Shown one piece after another: positions 1 through 11,029 of a DNA stretch of 64,000 bases. Position 1 is the stretch's first letter; each line of letters opens with the position of its first letter. The position numbers were made by a program, and so were the translations under genes. The notes beneath the pieces were generated by a model, which was not told the DNA's origin, did no database searches, and saw nothing but the letters and a program-made list of their open reading frames with translations. This DNA comes from Mytilisepta virgata. Its lineage: Eukaryota > Mollusca > Bivalvia > Mytilida > Mytilidae. The DNA is taken from positions 70,850,314 to 70,914,313 of the forward strand of contig CM051521.1 of NCBI GenBank assembly GCA_028015205.1, written 5' to 3'.

Positions 1-24
1 CTAAGTTCAACAAATGATAAATTT

Positions 25-320
25 GACAATTTGTTTTTCAAATCACTACAAAATGGGAGGTGCACATTTTGAATGTGCTCAAAATAAGTGTGCAATATTT
101 CAGAAGTGCAGCGTTTATGGTGTTGGAATTTCTGATTACACAAAGTAGGTACCCTTTGTACCAAACATGAATAAAACGTGAAAAATTTGACAATTTTTTT
201 CTCATATCACTCCAAAAGGGGAGGTGCACATCTTCAATGTGTTCAGAATAAAGTTCTGCAAAATGTCAGAAGTGCCAGATTTATAATGTTGGAGTTTCAG
301 ATTATACACAGTATGTGCCA
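25..320. repeat. Two-copy diverged tandem repeat in an intron
   Basis: Two units of about 163 bases begin near 25 and 188. Both carry tgacaatt, then a gaggtgcacat core, then cagaagtgc, then gttggantttc. They lie in the intron downstream of the 631-1121 exon. The rest of 321-630 shows nothing recognisable. Confidence 0.7.
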
Positions 321-630
321 TTTTCTCGGATGGACGGAGTGAGCCCAAACAAAAGTCAAATTTTCTTGGAAAAAAAAATGTCCTACCTACCGACCCATCT
401 CTTAGGGCCATGAGTCGGAAATGGCAAACAAAGAATATTTTAATGGTGGCCTTGTCAAAAAGACAACATGACATCTTCAAATTGGACTGACCAAAAATAG
501 ACATCCAGAGGTCACTGAATGACCTTCAAATATTCAAATGTATTAAGATGATACATGTTAATGACCAGGTGCCAATAATATGCACTGGGGTTAACCTACT
601 TTTATTAGAATCCAAACCCTATTCACTTAC

Positions 631-1121
631 GTTTTAAGCCAAGCTTTAAGCTATCTGGAGATGGACTCCTGCTGATTTGATAAGTTGGTGGTACTGCTAT
701 TTTCAAGAGTTCTGCAATACTAGACAACACTCCACCAATGTCTTCTGCAGCCTTTGCTGATAATGTCAGTGTCACAGAGATATCTTTGTCTTTCAACGGG
801 TGTGTAAGGGAAGAGGTAAAAGGACTAGTTTTACCATTTAAATTTTTATTTGCCAAGGCTTCAATGCCAGGATCAAAATTTGAAATTTTCTTATCAGAAA
901 TATCTGGTACCAGTTGATCACACTTTGTTTTGTTGTCTTCTTCACTTTGTAAAGATTCAGCTTTGATGGCTACAGGTTGAAGGAGAGGGAGAAGAGGTGA
1001 ACTACGACAATTTTCCTCTGCAGGATCTATTGGTTTCAGCATTGGAAATTCCACTTCCTCTTCACCAAATTCATGTTCAGGAGAGGATGAAGAAATGACA
1101 GTGTCTGGGCTATCTGAAATT
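631..1121 (-). CDS. KMT2C/D-like: KMT2C/D-like methyltransferase, exon with conserved pre-ePHD block (leftmost exon in window)
   Basis: This is the last exon of the gene inside the window; the coding sequence continues off the left edge. On the minus strand it has an acceptor (attaag) at 1122 and a consensus GTAAGT donor just below 631. It enters in phase 2 and leaves in phase 1, matching the preceding exon. The first part is acidic and Ser/Pro-rich, including a VEFPMLKPIDP stretch. The C-terminal part holds a block reading SVTLTLSAKAAEDIGGVLSS followed by AELL and PPTYQIS. From memory of the family, this resembles the human KMT2D block VTFTLTSDAAENV...VAELL...PSSYEV, which lies upstream of the second extended PHD finger, FYRN/FYRC and SET domains. 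The protein would be a nuclear H3K4 mono-methyltransferase acting at enhancers in a COMPASS-like complex. The catalytic part is not visible here, so the call rests on this block and the exon chain. Confidence 0.7.
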
Positions 1122-1689
1122 CTTAATTTCAAGAAAAACAAATGTTAGCTTTTTGACAGTGATTTTTAAATACCAGATGAAACCAAAGGTGTCATTAAAG
1201 TAAGCTATGTGGGCATTCAACCTATTGTTTTATTTCATCTGGATCAACATCAATCTCCAATGGCTGAGATTTTTATAAGATCATTCATTATGGTAATATT
1301 TTGTTTGCAACAATATCTCAGGATTCCTGAAGGAGGTATTATCACACTTACGTGAGAGGTCTTATCCGGGTTAAATTACATTTAACATTGAATAAAAAGA
1401 AACCAAAATGACTGGAAGTGCAACTGGTTTCATGAAAGTGTGTTAGTACTTTTGTTATTTTTCTTTTCCATTGATGCTTGAATTGTGAATTGGGAAAACT
1501 AACCTAATTGAAGAAGAACTGTTGTTCTTTTATCCTTTTGTTGTATATTTCTGTGTTAAGTAATAAAATAAAATAAGTCTATCATTGTTTCTGTTTCTGT
1601 TGTTAAGTAATTCAAGGATAAAATATGGAATCAAATAACTTAGTCCATTACAGAAGATTTCCATAGTGAATTTTATTTATTTACCTTAA

Positions 1690-2235
1690 ATGACATATCC
1701 AGACCGTGTTAAAGAATACCAAAAATTCATGCTATTTCAAATTATCCACCATATTTGTTATGAATGTCTCACTCACTTATGTGTGTTATATATTTTATGG
1801 TTGTCAAATTTGACATATACAGAAACATGCTTTGAAACAAATATTAACAATATTAAACAATTCTCTTCCAGTTTTTGAACTACATTTCTTCAAAAAGATG
1901 CATGTTAATTCTATTAGGTGTGACATGATGTTTCATCCTTTATTAAGTTATTATGGCTGGCACCACAGATCAAGATTGCAATACAATGATTCCAAAAATT
2001 CACGCTTTATCATGTTATCCATTACATTTTTTATGCTACTAAACGTAATTCTTCCAAATTGACTACCAATGATGTCTCACTCATTTAATTTGAATGCTGA
2101 CATGATATTATATATTTTATGGTTGTCAAATTTGACACTAAAATATATAGCAGAAATATAATTTGTCACAAAAAGTAACAATATTTAACAATTCTCTTCC
2201 AGCTTACGAACTACATTTCCTTTGCAGATGAACTT
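1690..2235. repeat. Diverged tandem duplication inside the intron
   Basis: Two segments about 320 bases apart share tgtctcactca, tatattttatggttgtcaaa, and aacaattctcttccag followed by gaactacattt (near 1765-1885 and 2070-2210). The left unit also starts with a ttaccttaaa word resembling the donor region at 2291, so part of an exon/intron boundary may have been copied. The rest of the intron (1122-1690) shows nothing. Confidence 0.55.
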
Positions 2236-2296
2236 TTAATTCTATAAGTGGCTTAACATGCAATTTTTCCATAAACTTATCCACCTGTTTCTTTAC

Positions 2297-2435
2297 CTTA
2301 AAGCTTGAACCCTTGGTTCAATTCTAGGCTGTGAGGGTAGAGTGAGAGATACAGTTGTAGCTGCCATTCCTGGGAGAGAACTAATAGAAAAAGGCGGTTG
2401 GTGTACTGGCTCTGTACCCATTTTTCTTTGTCGAT
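2297..2435 (-). CDS. KMT2C/D-like: KMT2C/D-like methyltransferase, internal exon
   Basis: A 139-base exon on the minus strand with a tttttag acceptor at 2436 and a GTAAAG donor ending at 2291. It enters in phase 1 (previous G plus AT gives Asp) and exits in phase 2, matching exons on both sides. The peptide begins DRQRKMGTEPVHQ and ends PRIEPRVQAL. It is Pro/Ser/Thr-rich with no folded domain recognised. It belongs to the disordered linker between the basic region and the conserved block of the next exon. No independent homology is claimed; the support is splice phase and open frame. Confidence 0.7.
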
Positions 2436-2929
2436 CTAAAAAATATAAAAATGCATGTGATATGGAAAGAACATGTAAGCTATAAAACAAAGAAAATACT
2501 ACTCCAACAATAAATTCCCTTTCTAACAATTTTTTTTTTCTAATTACCAAAAATATTAAGACCTGAATGACTTAAAAGATTTTTTTTTTGTCATCCCCAG
2601 AATATAAAAAATAACAGTACTTATATCCATCACAATTTCAAATTCATTTTCTGTCTTGCAACAAAGCTTAATAATTAACAACATACAGCTGACATTTATT
2701 GATTTGTTAGCAGATAAGGTGATAATATATTTACTTTTCAATATACTGAACAGCAAGTCATTTGGCTGTCAAATATGTGTGAAACTATACAAGGAATTTG
2801 AGTCCGACATTATTATCCCCACACTTCAACGAAGCTCAAAGATATTGTTTTCGTGTTCAGCATACGTACAGTAATGTCCAGTTAGTAATGTCCAGGATAA
2901 TCTCAGTAACCACTGGATGTAGAAAGATG

Positions 2930-3990
2930 AAGCTTGGGTCATTGATTGCACTGTATGTGGGGACTGTGCCAAAGGTTTCGGAATTTGAATAGTCCCCTGG
3001 GGGCTGGGCTACAAAAGAAGCCTAAGGGTACATTATTCCTTTGTCATGCAACTCGTCTCAGGTTATTTGGAATACGTAACTGAAAGTTGGCTCAGTAATT
3101 GCCCGGTCAATGTAGCATATGCCAAAGCTTTGGAATTTTAATAGCACCCTGGGGGCCGCGCTACACAGGCAGACTAAGGGTACATTATTCCTTTGTCACA
3201 CAACTCCTCTAAGGTTATTTGGAATACGGAACTGTAAGTTGGCTCAGTAATTGTCCTGCCAATGTAGATTGTGCCAAATGTTTCGGAATTTGAATAGCCC
3301 CCCCCCCCCCCCCCCCCCCCCGGGGGCAGGGCTACATAGGTAGCCTTAGGATACATTAGTCCTTTGTCACGCAACTCCTCTCATGTTATTTGTAATACAG
3401 CCGAACTCGCCTAAACCGGCCCATCTGAAACCGGATTCCTAATCAAACCTTTTTAACGTTTTATTCTGGTCCAGAATTCTAACCTATATTTTCAAGTAAA
3501 AAAATTTTACAAAAACCGGCCCCTCTGAATTCCGAATATCGGAGATAATTTGCGGTCCTAAACATATATATTCCTGTTAAATACACCTCTAAATACCCGC
3601 CAAACTTTCATTCTCTTCATTCATGTGTCATTGGGAAGCGTATTTTAAACAAAGCCTCATTGGTATGTACTGGAAAAACTCTGTTTAAATTAGTTTTTAA
3701 CTTCTGTTTCTACCAAAAAATAACATCGGAGGTAAAAGACTCTGATTTAGTAGCATTTAAAGAAAAAAACATGCAAATGTAGTAATTATGTATTTAGTTA
3801 CTTGTATTTCAATTTATTTACTTCCGGTCGGATTTCAGTAAAATTCGGAACCTCTCAAAACTGGCACCTCTGAAAACCGTCCAATTTTTATGGTCCGATA
3901 GCTATTCGGTTTACAGAGGTTCCAATGTACAGAACTGAAACTTGACTCAGTAATTGTACCACTAATCTAGATTGTGCTAAAGGTTTCAGA
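2930..3990. repeat. ~152-bp tandem repeat, interrupted by a pogo-type element
   Basis: Three to four units carry tgccaaagnttnggaatttnaatag, a run of C/G, then gctaca...taagggtacatt and cctttgtca. A fourth unit resumes at about 3928 after the inserted element at 3398-3927. One unit contains a run of about 20 C at 3300-3320. Confidence 0.75.
3398..3927. mobile_element. Non-autonomous pogo/Tigger-type (MITE-like) element
   Basis: The element starts CAGCCGAACTCGCC after a TA (3396-3397) and ends before a second TA (3928-3929) with imperfect inverted ends; both carry a TAAACCG word. The flanking tandem repeat joins cleanly if the element and one TA are removed, which directly supports a TA target duplication. 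No coding capacity is seen. Confidence 0.7.
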
Positions 3991-4315
3991 CTGGTTTTTA
4001 AGATGCGGTTTCAACTTTGGTAAATTTCCTGAAAGTCTCAAAGACCATTATTTTTTTTAATTTTTGACACGAAACCATGTATTTTCTAAATCACATCAGC
4101 AGTAACACATAATAGGATCATCTAGATGTCAAAAATATGCAATTCCAACTTTGGTAAATTTCCTGAAAGTGTCTAAGACTATTATTTTTGGAATTTTACT
4201 TAGCAACTATAGATTTTTTAGATCATATTAGCTTTAAGACTAATATAGATCAGTTGAATTTCAAAATATATGATTTCAATTTTAGTAAATTTCCTGAAAG
4301 AATACTTTATTTAAG
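3990..4315. repeat. Three-copy ~135-bp tandem repeat
   Basis: Units share ttcaantttngtaaatttcctgaaag followed by a diverged AT-rich stretch. The following 4320-5030 holds no gene or repeat I recognise. Confidence 0.6.
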
Positions 4316-5029
4316 AAATAAATTATTTCGATTCTAATAGGACATTACGGTAATTTTTATACTGGTAAATACGGTATAGATGTGTGATTATCAAGTGGCT
4401 GTTCCAACTTCCCAGAATCCAACGACTCAATGATGTATTGATTAACAGAGTTCTGGGGTCTATAGTAATTAATAATTTTGTAGTAACTGCCCTCATGTTC
4501 AACTTTAAGTCCAATTTTCAACGGCGTATTCCCTACAGCGGCCATTGCAGACGACAATTCTAATGTGCTTTTACGTGGGGGTATGCTGGAACAGCCACAA
4601 CAATGTTGTGGAAAAGGTCACGGACATTGAAAATATCACATTTTAATATTACACATTTATGTTTTTAGCTTTAAGATTATAAGATTAGGCTTTTATTCGA
4701 CGCTAACGCTTAAATTTTCATAAGAATATTGCTCAAATGAAAGTTATGTAGGAAATGTTGAATGGCATCATTGCGCAAGTGCTAACTATATTTTATTGTT
4801 GTTTACGTATAGTTTTATTTATATAGCGAATGCAGGGCGTCATATTAGAATTGTGATTTCTACTTAGTAACCATATGTATTTGGAATCACTATAGCAACA
4901 TCACTAGATTGGATTGTATGGATTTCAAAAGCACGAGAGTAGCACAGGGATATGCAGCGGGGCTGTTTCGACTAGTTCAATTTATTTTTGAATCATCTAG
5001 TACATGTAGTAGACTGTTCAATTTTCGAT

Positions 5030-5750
5030 CACAATTTCAGTGACAAAGCTGTCTGTTTGGGATCATATAGGTTTAATTGCCTCCTTTATGCAGATGATGG
5101 AAAAGCAAAGTGATAATCTTTAATGCAGCTGGACGCTTACATAGTAAACACAATTTTCATATTGATGATATCCTCCACCAATAAAAACTGGCTGCCGCGA
5201 AATAGCCAAATGTGCTGAAAACGGCGTAAAACCCCAACTAAACAAACATATTGATGATAAAAGTTTATCTGTAGTGAAAGAATATAAATACCTTGGGATT
5301 ATATTTTGAACTTGTGGAAGCTTTACTTCTGCTGTGAAAAACTTGCACCAGGGAGGACAAAAGGCATTTTTAAAATTATGCATCATTTTTAAGGGAAGTA
5401 CTCCAAAGATCAGTACATTCATCCACAAATTTGACCATACTGTTAAACTTGTCCTAATGTATGCCTCCGAAATTTGCGGTATGATCAACTTATCGGAAAA
5501 GTTAATATCAGTCTTTGTAAATACACTCTTGGAGTAAATATTATAATGAATATGATTAGATTCAGGTTGAGACTCCATACGGATGATGTCCAACATTATA
5601 TTATTTTGAAACACTAAAGGAGAATTATCAAATGTTTCGTAGGAAACAACATTGTTGGATTAATTGTATTTATAATATGCTTAAAGATCTAGATATGTTG
5701 AAAATCTTCTTCAACCCATCAAATAAAAAAAGTCAAGATTTGTTTGAACT
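5030..5750 (+). pseudogene. LINE reverse transcriptase fragment (palm YADD to thumb/C-terminal)
   Basis: Plus-strand translation reads LLYADDG near 5083-5103, the catalytic box of reverse transcriptase. After a small insertion it continues with EYKYLGIIF near 5278-5308 and a long C-terminal part (NLHQGGQKAFLKL... at 5340 onward, then MYASEICG near 5460). This order is typical of the C-terminal half of non-LTR reverse transcriptases. In-frame stops, frameshifts and a SINE insertion at 5171 show it is dead. It lies antisense to the host gene in its largest intron. Confidence 0.7.
5171..5246 (+). mobile_element. 5'-truncated SINE inserted in the LINE
   Basis: A 76-base segment with cctccaccaataaaaactgg and ctgaaaacggcgtaaaac, the same 3' body as the SINE at 24152-24417. 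It is flanked by a perfect 13-bp duplication, catattgatgata (5158-5170 and 5247-5259), as expected for target-primed retroposition. Confidence 0.85.
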
Positions 5751-5784
5751 GAATTGAAAATTTTTCAAAAATTTGAAACAATTT

Positions 5785-7341
5785 AAAAGAGGCTCCCAAG
5801 AGCTTGAATCGCTCACCTGTTATATTTTGTGTACATCTTGCATCAATGATTATTTTTGCTATTTAATGTATACCTTCACAATCTTCTCCTTTATATTGAA
5901 CTGTACAGCTAAAATATAGGATCCTGAACCCAAATAGATATGGTTGTTAGGGACTTTTTCATCGGTTGCTATAGACTTTTTCAATGGCATTGATTCTTGA
6001 CTTTCCATTTTGATTTGAACAGGTAAATTGTAGGGTCCTGAACCCAAATATATCTAGTTCCTAGGGACTTTTCCATTGGTTGTTATGGATTTTTTCAATG
6101 ACCTTGACCCTTGAGCCTCCATATTGACTTGTACAGCTATATTATAGAGTACTGAATCCAATATATATGGTTGCTAGGGACTTTTTCATTGGTTGCTATG
6201 GACTTTTTCAATGACCTTGATTCTTGACCTTTCTTTTTGACTTGTACAGGTAAATTATAAGGTTCTTAACCAAATATATATGGTTGCTAGGGACATTTCA
6301 TCGGTTCCTATGGACTTTTCCAATGACCTTGACCATTGATCTTCCATTTTACTTGTACAGCTACCATTTGATTTATTTCAAGTTATGCTCTAAACATCTG
6401 TAACAATATGTCAGACCATTATTTTCTGTTTACATGTAAATAATCTGTCAAGGGCAAAAACTCCTATAAAGGTTCAATTGACGATTATGGTCATGTTGAC
6501 TTATTTGTAGATCTTACTTTGCTGAATATTTTTGCTGTTCACAGTTTGTCTTTATCTATAATAATATTCAAGTTAACAACCTAAAACTGCAAAACTTCCT
6601 TAAAATAAAACAATTCAGGGGTAATAACCCAACAAAGGGTTGACCGATTCTTCTGAAAATTTCATGGCAGGCAGATCTTGACCTGATGAACATTTTTACC
6701 CCATTAGTTTGTTTTAAATGCTTTAGTTTTTGAGATATAAGCCAAAAACTGAAGTTTACCACCTATGTTCTATTTTTAGCCATGGTGGCCATGTTTCTTG
6801 ACGGACAAGAAAATAAAACATAAAGTTTATTCTACATACCCTAAGGATCATTCAGACACATTTTTGAAAGAGGACCACCTTATGACCATTCCAGCACAGT
6901 TTGGTTCTAATTGGGCAAGTAGTTTTAGACAAGAAGATTTTTATGTAAATTTCCCATAGGGTACTATGTTAAACTAAGTTCCGCTGTGGTGGCCATCTTG
7001 ATCAGATGTTGGGACTGTCAGACATATTTTTGGAAGGGGACTACCCAAGGATCATTTCAGCAAAGTTTGAGCTGAAATTGGCATAGCAGCTTCAGAGGAG
7101 AAGATATTTTAAATTTTGACTCCCCTTTTTTCTATTTTTAGCTTGATCGCCATCTTGGACGAAGGTCGGGGACACCGGAAACAAGTTTGGAAGGGGACCA
7201 CCCAAGGACCATTTAACCAAAGTTTGGTCCCAATTGGCCCAGCAGTTTCTGAGGAGAAGATTAAAATGTGAATTGTGCACGACGGATGATGGATGCCAAG
7301 TGATGACAATAGCTCACCTGACCCTTCGGGTCAGGTGAGCT
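5785..7341 (+). mobile_element. Hairpin-ended repeat family 2, copy A
   Basis: The element begins gaggctcccaagagcttgaa followed by tcgctcacctg, and ends in a perfect hairpin at 7311-7341 with 14-base arms agctcacctgaccc/gggtcaggtgagct and a 3-base loop. The inside has no long frame. It holds a tandem array of about 115-bp units (5870-6370, with gggactttttca and tgaccttga words) and the repeated ggccatcttgg / gtttcagaggagaaga words of this family. An inverted CTCACCTG word near the start and the terminal hairpin suggest a Helentron-like non-autonomous element, but the class is inference. Confidence 0.7.
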
Positions 7342-7559
7342 TACAGTGTAACATGGGAAAAACTGAGGACAAATTTCATTTTCTGCTTTAATGTCCTAAG
7401 TATTCCTCAGAAAGAGATGTACTATTTTTCAAAATTATGAAAGCATCTATGAATTTTCCCAAATTATCAGATGAAAATAAATTAATTTGGCTAATAAGCA
7501 ACTTGCTTAACAAAAATGTTTTTTATTAAGATCTGAATAGACATTTTTGATCACTTTAA

Positions 7560-7712
7560 GGACTTTGTATTTTTTATATAAGAGTTTCTCCCACTGCAAA
7601 TGTTTTGTCTTCTTTATATGTTTTGTGAACACTGTTCCGCCCTTTTATTTTTCAATGTTCTTTGGTGGGCTTTCTTAATAAACTTGATTTGATTTGATTT
7701 GATTTATTTTCA
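7560..7712 (+). repeat. LINE 3' tail with (GATTT)n end
   Basis: A non-coding stretch ends in cttaataaacttgatttga followed by repeats of gattt. Short pentamer tails of this kind are typical of non-LTR retrotransposon 3' ends. It sits between two family 2 copies. Confidence 0.45.
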
Positions 7713-7784
7713 TGGCTAATAAAATAAAGTAGTTTCAGAGAAAAAGATTTTTGAAAGTTTACAAAGATGAAGAAAAAGTTGTGG

Positions 7785-8297
7785 AAAAAACTCCTATAAG
7801 GGCTCAACTGACGATTTTGGTCATGTTGACTTATTTGTAGATCTTACTTTGCTGAACATTTTTGCTGTTTACAGTTTGTCTTTATCTATAATAATATTCA
7901 AGATAATAACCAAAAACTGCAAAATTTCCTAACAATTAACAATTCAGGGGCAATAACCCCAAAAAAAGTTAATTGATTCATCTGAAAATTTCATTGCTGG
8001 TAGATCTTGACCTGATGAACGTTTTTAACCCATTCAGATTTACTCTAAATGCTTTAGTTTTTGGATATAATCCTCTTATGTTCTTTTTTTTAAGCCATGG
8101 CGGCCATGTTTCTTGACAGACAATAAAATAAAAGACAAAATTTATTCTAGATACCCTTATTATCACTCAGACTAAGTAAGGCTGTAATTGCTTCACTGGT
8201 TTTAAAGCAGAAGGTCTTTGAAAAAGTTTACGACGGATGACAGACCCCAAGTGATGGCAAAAGCTCACATGTCCTTTTAGGACAGGTGAGCTAAAAA
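7785..8297 (+). mobile_element. Hairpin-ended repeat family 2, copy B (5'-truncated)
   Basis: It shares long stretches with copy A (ctcctataagggctcaactg; gatcttactttgctgaa) and ends with aaaagctcacatgtcctttt followed by aggacaggtgagctaaaa, a diverged terminal hairpin. Confidence 0.65.
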
Positions 8298-8436
8298 GCC
8301 TCCAAAAACCAGCTTCAAAACATATATATTCCTCTCACACCTTTTAAAACCAGAAGAACTCTCTGGTGGGCAGAGATTAATTATCATTATAAGTTTTGGA
8401 ACAATTTCCCATTGAAATAAGTATAATTTAGCTAAA

Positions 8437-8588
8437 AGTTCATTGCACTGAGGGTCAAATGGCAGTATATGGACCGGTTAGTCGCCCTTAAAAATACATG
8501 GATCTCAGCTACGCTTTGGTCCACATAATTTTTTTCAGGACGACCAACCGTTCCATATACTGCCATATGACCCTCAGTGCAAAGAACT
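8437..8588. mobile_element. Short foldback MITE
   Basis: Long imperfect inverted ends: agttc-n-ttgcactgagggtca...atggcagtatatgg on the left pairs with ccatatactgccat...tgaccctcagtgcaa-n-gaact on the right. There is almost no unique centre. From 8590 to 9190 nothing else is recognised. Confidence 0.75.
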
Positions 8589-9189
8589 ATTTGCTAATGA
8601 GTTGATAACTGCAATTGTCCTCGGAGAGTGGTCAGTTAATTGCAAAATGACTTCAGTGCCACTTTTAAGTTTTTTTTTGTTTTTGTACATCAAACACCTG
8701 GGTTAATTAGTAAGAAGTAAATTGCACAAATTATCATAGTTAATTATATGAAGTTCTTTAGTAATCAATGCAAAATGTTTTTCACTTATGTGGAAGATTT
8801 TTTTCAAAATAAATGATTTTTTTTTTTGCAAAGTATGAAATACAAAATCAACTTTTGCAACTTTGCAACCCCTGTTTTGATCACAGGTACAGTTTGTGTT
8901 TGTAGAAACAGAATAACAATAACAATGTGATAAAGGTCGTGTTTGATAATAGAGGTTTTACAAGAGATGCAAACAATGAAGTATAAGCAGAAGAGATGTT
9001 TATTATGTGAACAATACTTGTTATTGTATAAAGTTAAAAGATGGATGGGACAGGAATGTGCAAAAAATGTTCATATTTAAAAATAACTGAAGAAAAACAG
9101 TTTCTTTTTTATCTTAATTGTCTTGTTTGATTCCTCTGTTTCGGAATATTAAGGTCAGAGGCCTAACACAAAAGACAAACAATCAGTCT

Positions 9190-9317
9190 AGGCCCGGTTG
9201 TTCAACTCGTTTAACTGAGGGTTAAATTTAACCAGAGGTTAAATGCAGTTAATTTCTATACAGGTTAACCCTCAGTTCAATCTTACGGTGAGTTAAATAA
9301 GTTGAACAACTGGGTCC
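9190..9317. mobile_element. Short foldback MITE
   Basis: Inverted ends cccggttgttcaact / gttgaacaactggg and inner gagggttaa / ttaaccctc. The element is about 128 bases and non-coding. The stretch 9318-10623 has no recognisable feature. Confidence 0.7.
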
Positions 9318-10623
9318 TGGCTGTTTCATTCTGTCTTCTCTCTGGTCGTTTTCAAAATTCTTCTGCATGTCTCATTCATGATATTTCAATACATGACAAT
9401 TTGGCAATGATGGTATATGCAAAATATAGCATGAACATTATCAGCAAAAAAGCATATTTCCATGCATATTAAAAAATTCAAAGGAAACAGAAGTATAAAC
9501 ATAGCCAAGGAAATGCATGTATTTCCTGCTTACTTTGTTGCTTAGTTAAGGTAGATCAATACTACTATTTTTGGCAGATAGATTTTCCTAATCTTTTGCA
9601 GGCAGGATATTGAATGGATATACTTTGAAATTTCAATTTAAAAAACATAGGTCACCGTTCTTGATTTTGAGATAATTGAGTCTTAATGTTGGTAAATTTT
9701 ATATAGATTAAATAGGGAAAATCCAAATTTCTCGTTCGATAAAAAAACTGGCAGACAGAATTTTTAATAAAATTGTGAAAAGAATTCTTCAAAGAAAAAC
9801 TGGGTTCATCATTCATTTTTTCTTGCAACTTCCAAAAAACTAAAATTTCCATAACATTTCATTAGAAAAAAATTTCACCAATTATCTCCCCTGAAAAGGG
9901 TTCTGGTCTCATATACCCTATGACATCATTTACATATTCCTGCAAGATTTGGCCAAATTTCAAACTGTCAGCCTGAACGTATAGGTGTAAAGTTCTGAAT
10001 GAGACATACCTCATTGCAAAGCACAAGAATAGCAGATTTTAAAGTTGCTGCAAATATGGTACAATGATCGTTTACTTTTTTCACAAAATGAGTCTGAAGG
10101 CAAAGTTTCTCTGATAACCATGTGTTTAGTTTTGGAGACAAACTGAGAAAAGGGATGGATATTAGTCATGTTATTACCTCCTGTACCATAAATTCCTATG
10201 CATGGCTGGAAAGTGGCAGTTATTTCTTTAAAACCAATATTCTCAGCTTTCATTTAACCCCTTAAATGTTACTTTTGCCATAATGGTATTGTATTGTATT
10301 AATTTACTCAAACAAATTTACTTCAAAGTTCAACTTTTTAAAGAACTATGTTGCTCAGTGGCCACTTGATCTTGAAGTATATAATGAGACCTGTTTTTAT
10401 AATAAAATTTTGTTATTCTGCTATTTATGCATTTTTGTCAATTTTTTTAATGAAATAGACTTAAGATATAAATTTTACATTATATCAAATACTATTTGCT
10501 CTTTTGAAATATATATTTACATACAAATTTGCAAGATGCCCGAAAAAGATTCTCAGTGTATTAGGGTTGATCTACCTTAAAATTGTTATCAAAATCTTTC
10601 CAAAAGCTTATATTTTAACACAC

Positions 10624-10782
10624 CTTCAATATCTGTGTCTTCAGTTTGAATCTTGTGCTTGGACTCAATATCCCCAACCAGCGAGCCTAAAGGTGGCAAT
10701 CCTCCTAACAAAGTATTACCATAAAAATCTGCTACTCCTTCAAGATAGGCTGTACCAAAATCCCCCTTCAACTGACTTTCAC
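10624..10782 (-). CDS. KMT2C/D-like: KMT2C/D-like methyltransferase, internal exon
   Basis: A 159-base exon (exactly 53 codons) on the minus strand between a gtttcag acceptor at 10783 and a GTGTGT donor ending at 10618. Phase 1 in and phase 1 out fits both neighbours. The peptide includes GDFGTAYLEGVADFYGNTLL and then GLPPLGSL, a fairly hydrophobic conserved-looking patch in an otherwise disordered region, followed by a polar IESKHKIQTEDTD stretch. No named domain is assigned. It may be a short interaction motif, given the aromatic residues clustered in EGVADFYG. Confidence 0.7.
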
Positions 10783-11029
10783 CTGAAACAGTTTAAACTA
10801 CTTTTAAAAACATGTACATGATGTACACAACATTTTTTCCCTGCTGTTTTTACAATTCTATTATAAAAGTCATGTATTCTGGCATTTCCCTTGCCACCAG
10901 AAGAAAAACAAGTATATATGTGTCCAATGGACACTACATGCTCCACCAATGCTGTAAGTATTTAGTAACTAGAATTACGTTTGTATATTGTTGACTTTGA
11001 AGTCCCTAACGATAGGGTAGATAAAATAC

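Noticed and set aside
10011..10253. An 80-codon minus-strand frame as an extra KMT2C/D exon
   Set aside because: The exons on both sides already join in phase without it, and no suitable acceptor/donor pair preserves the frame.
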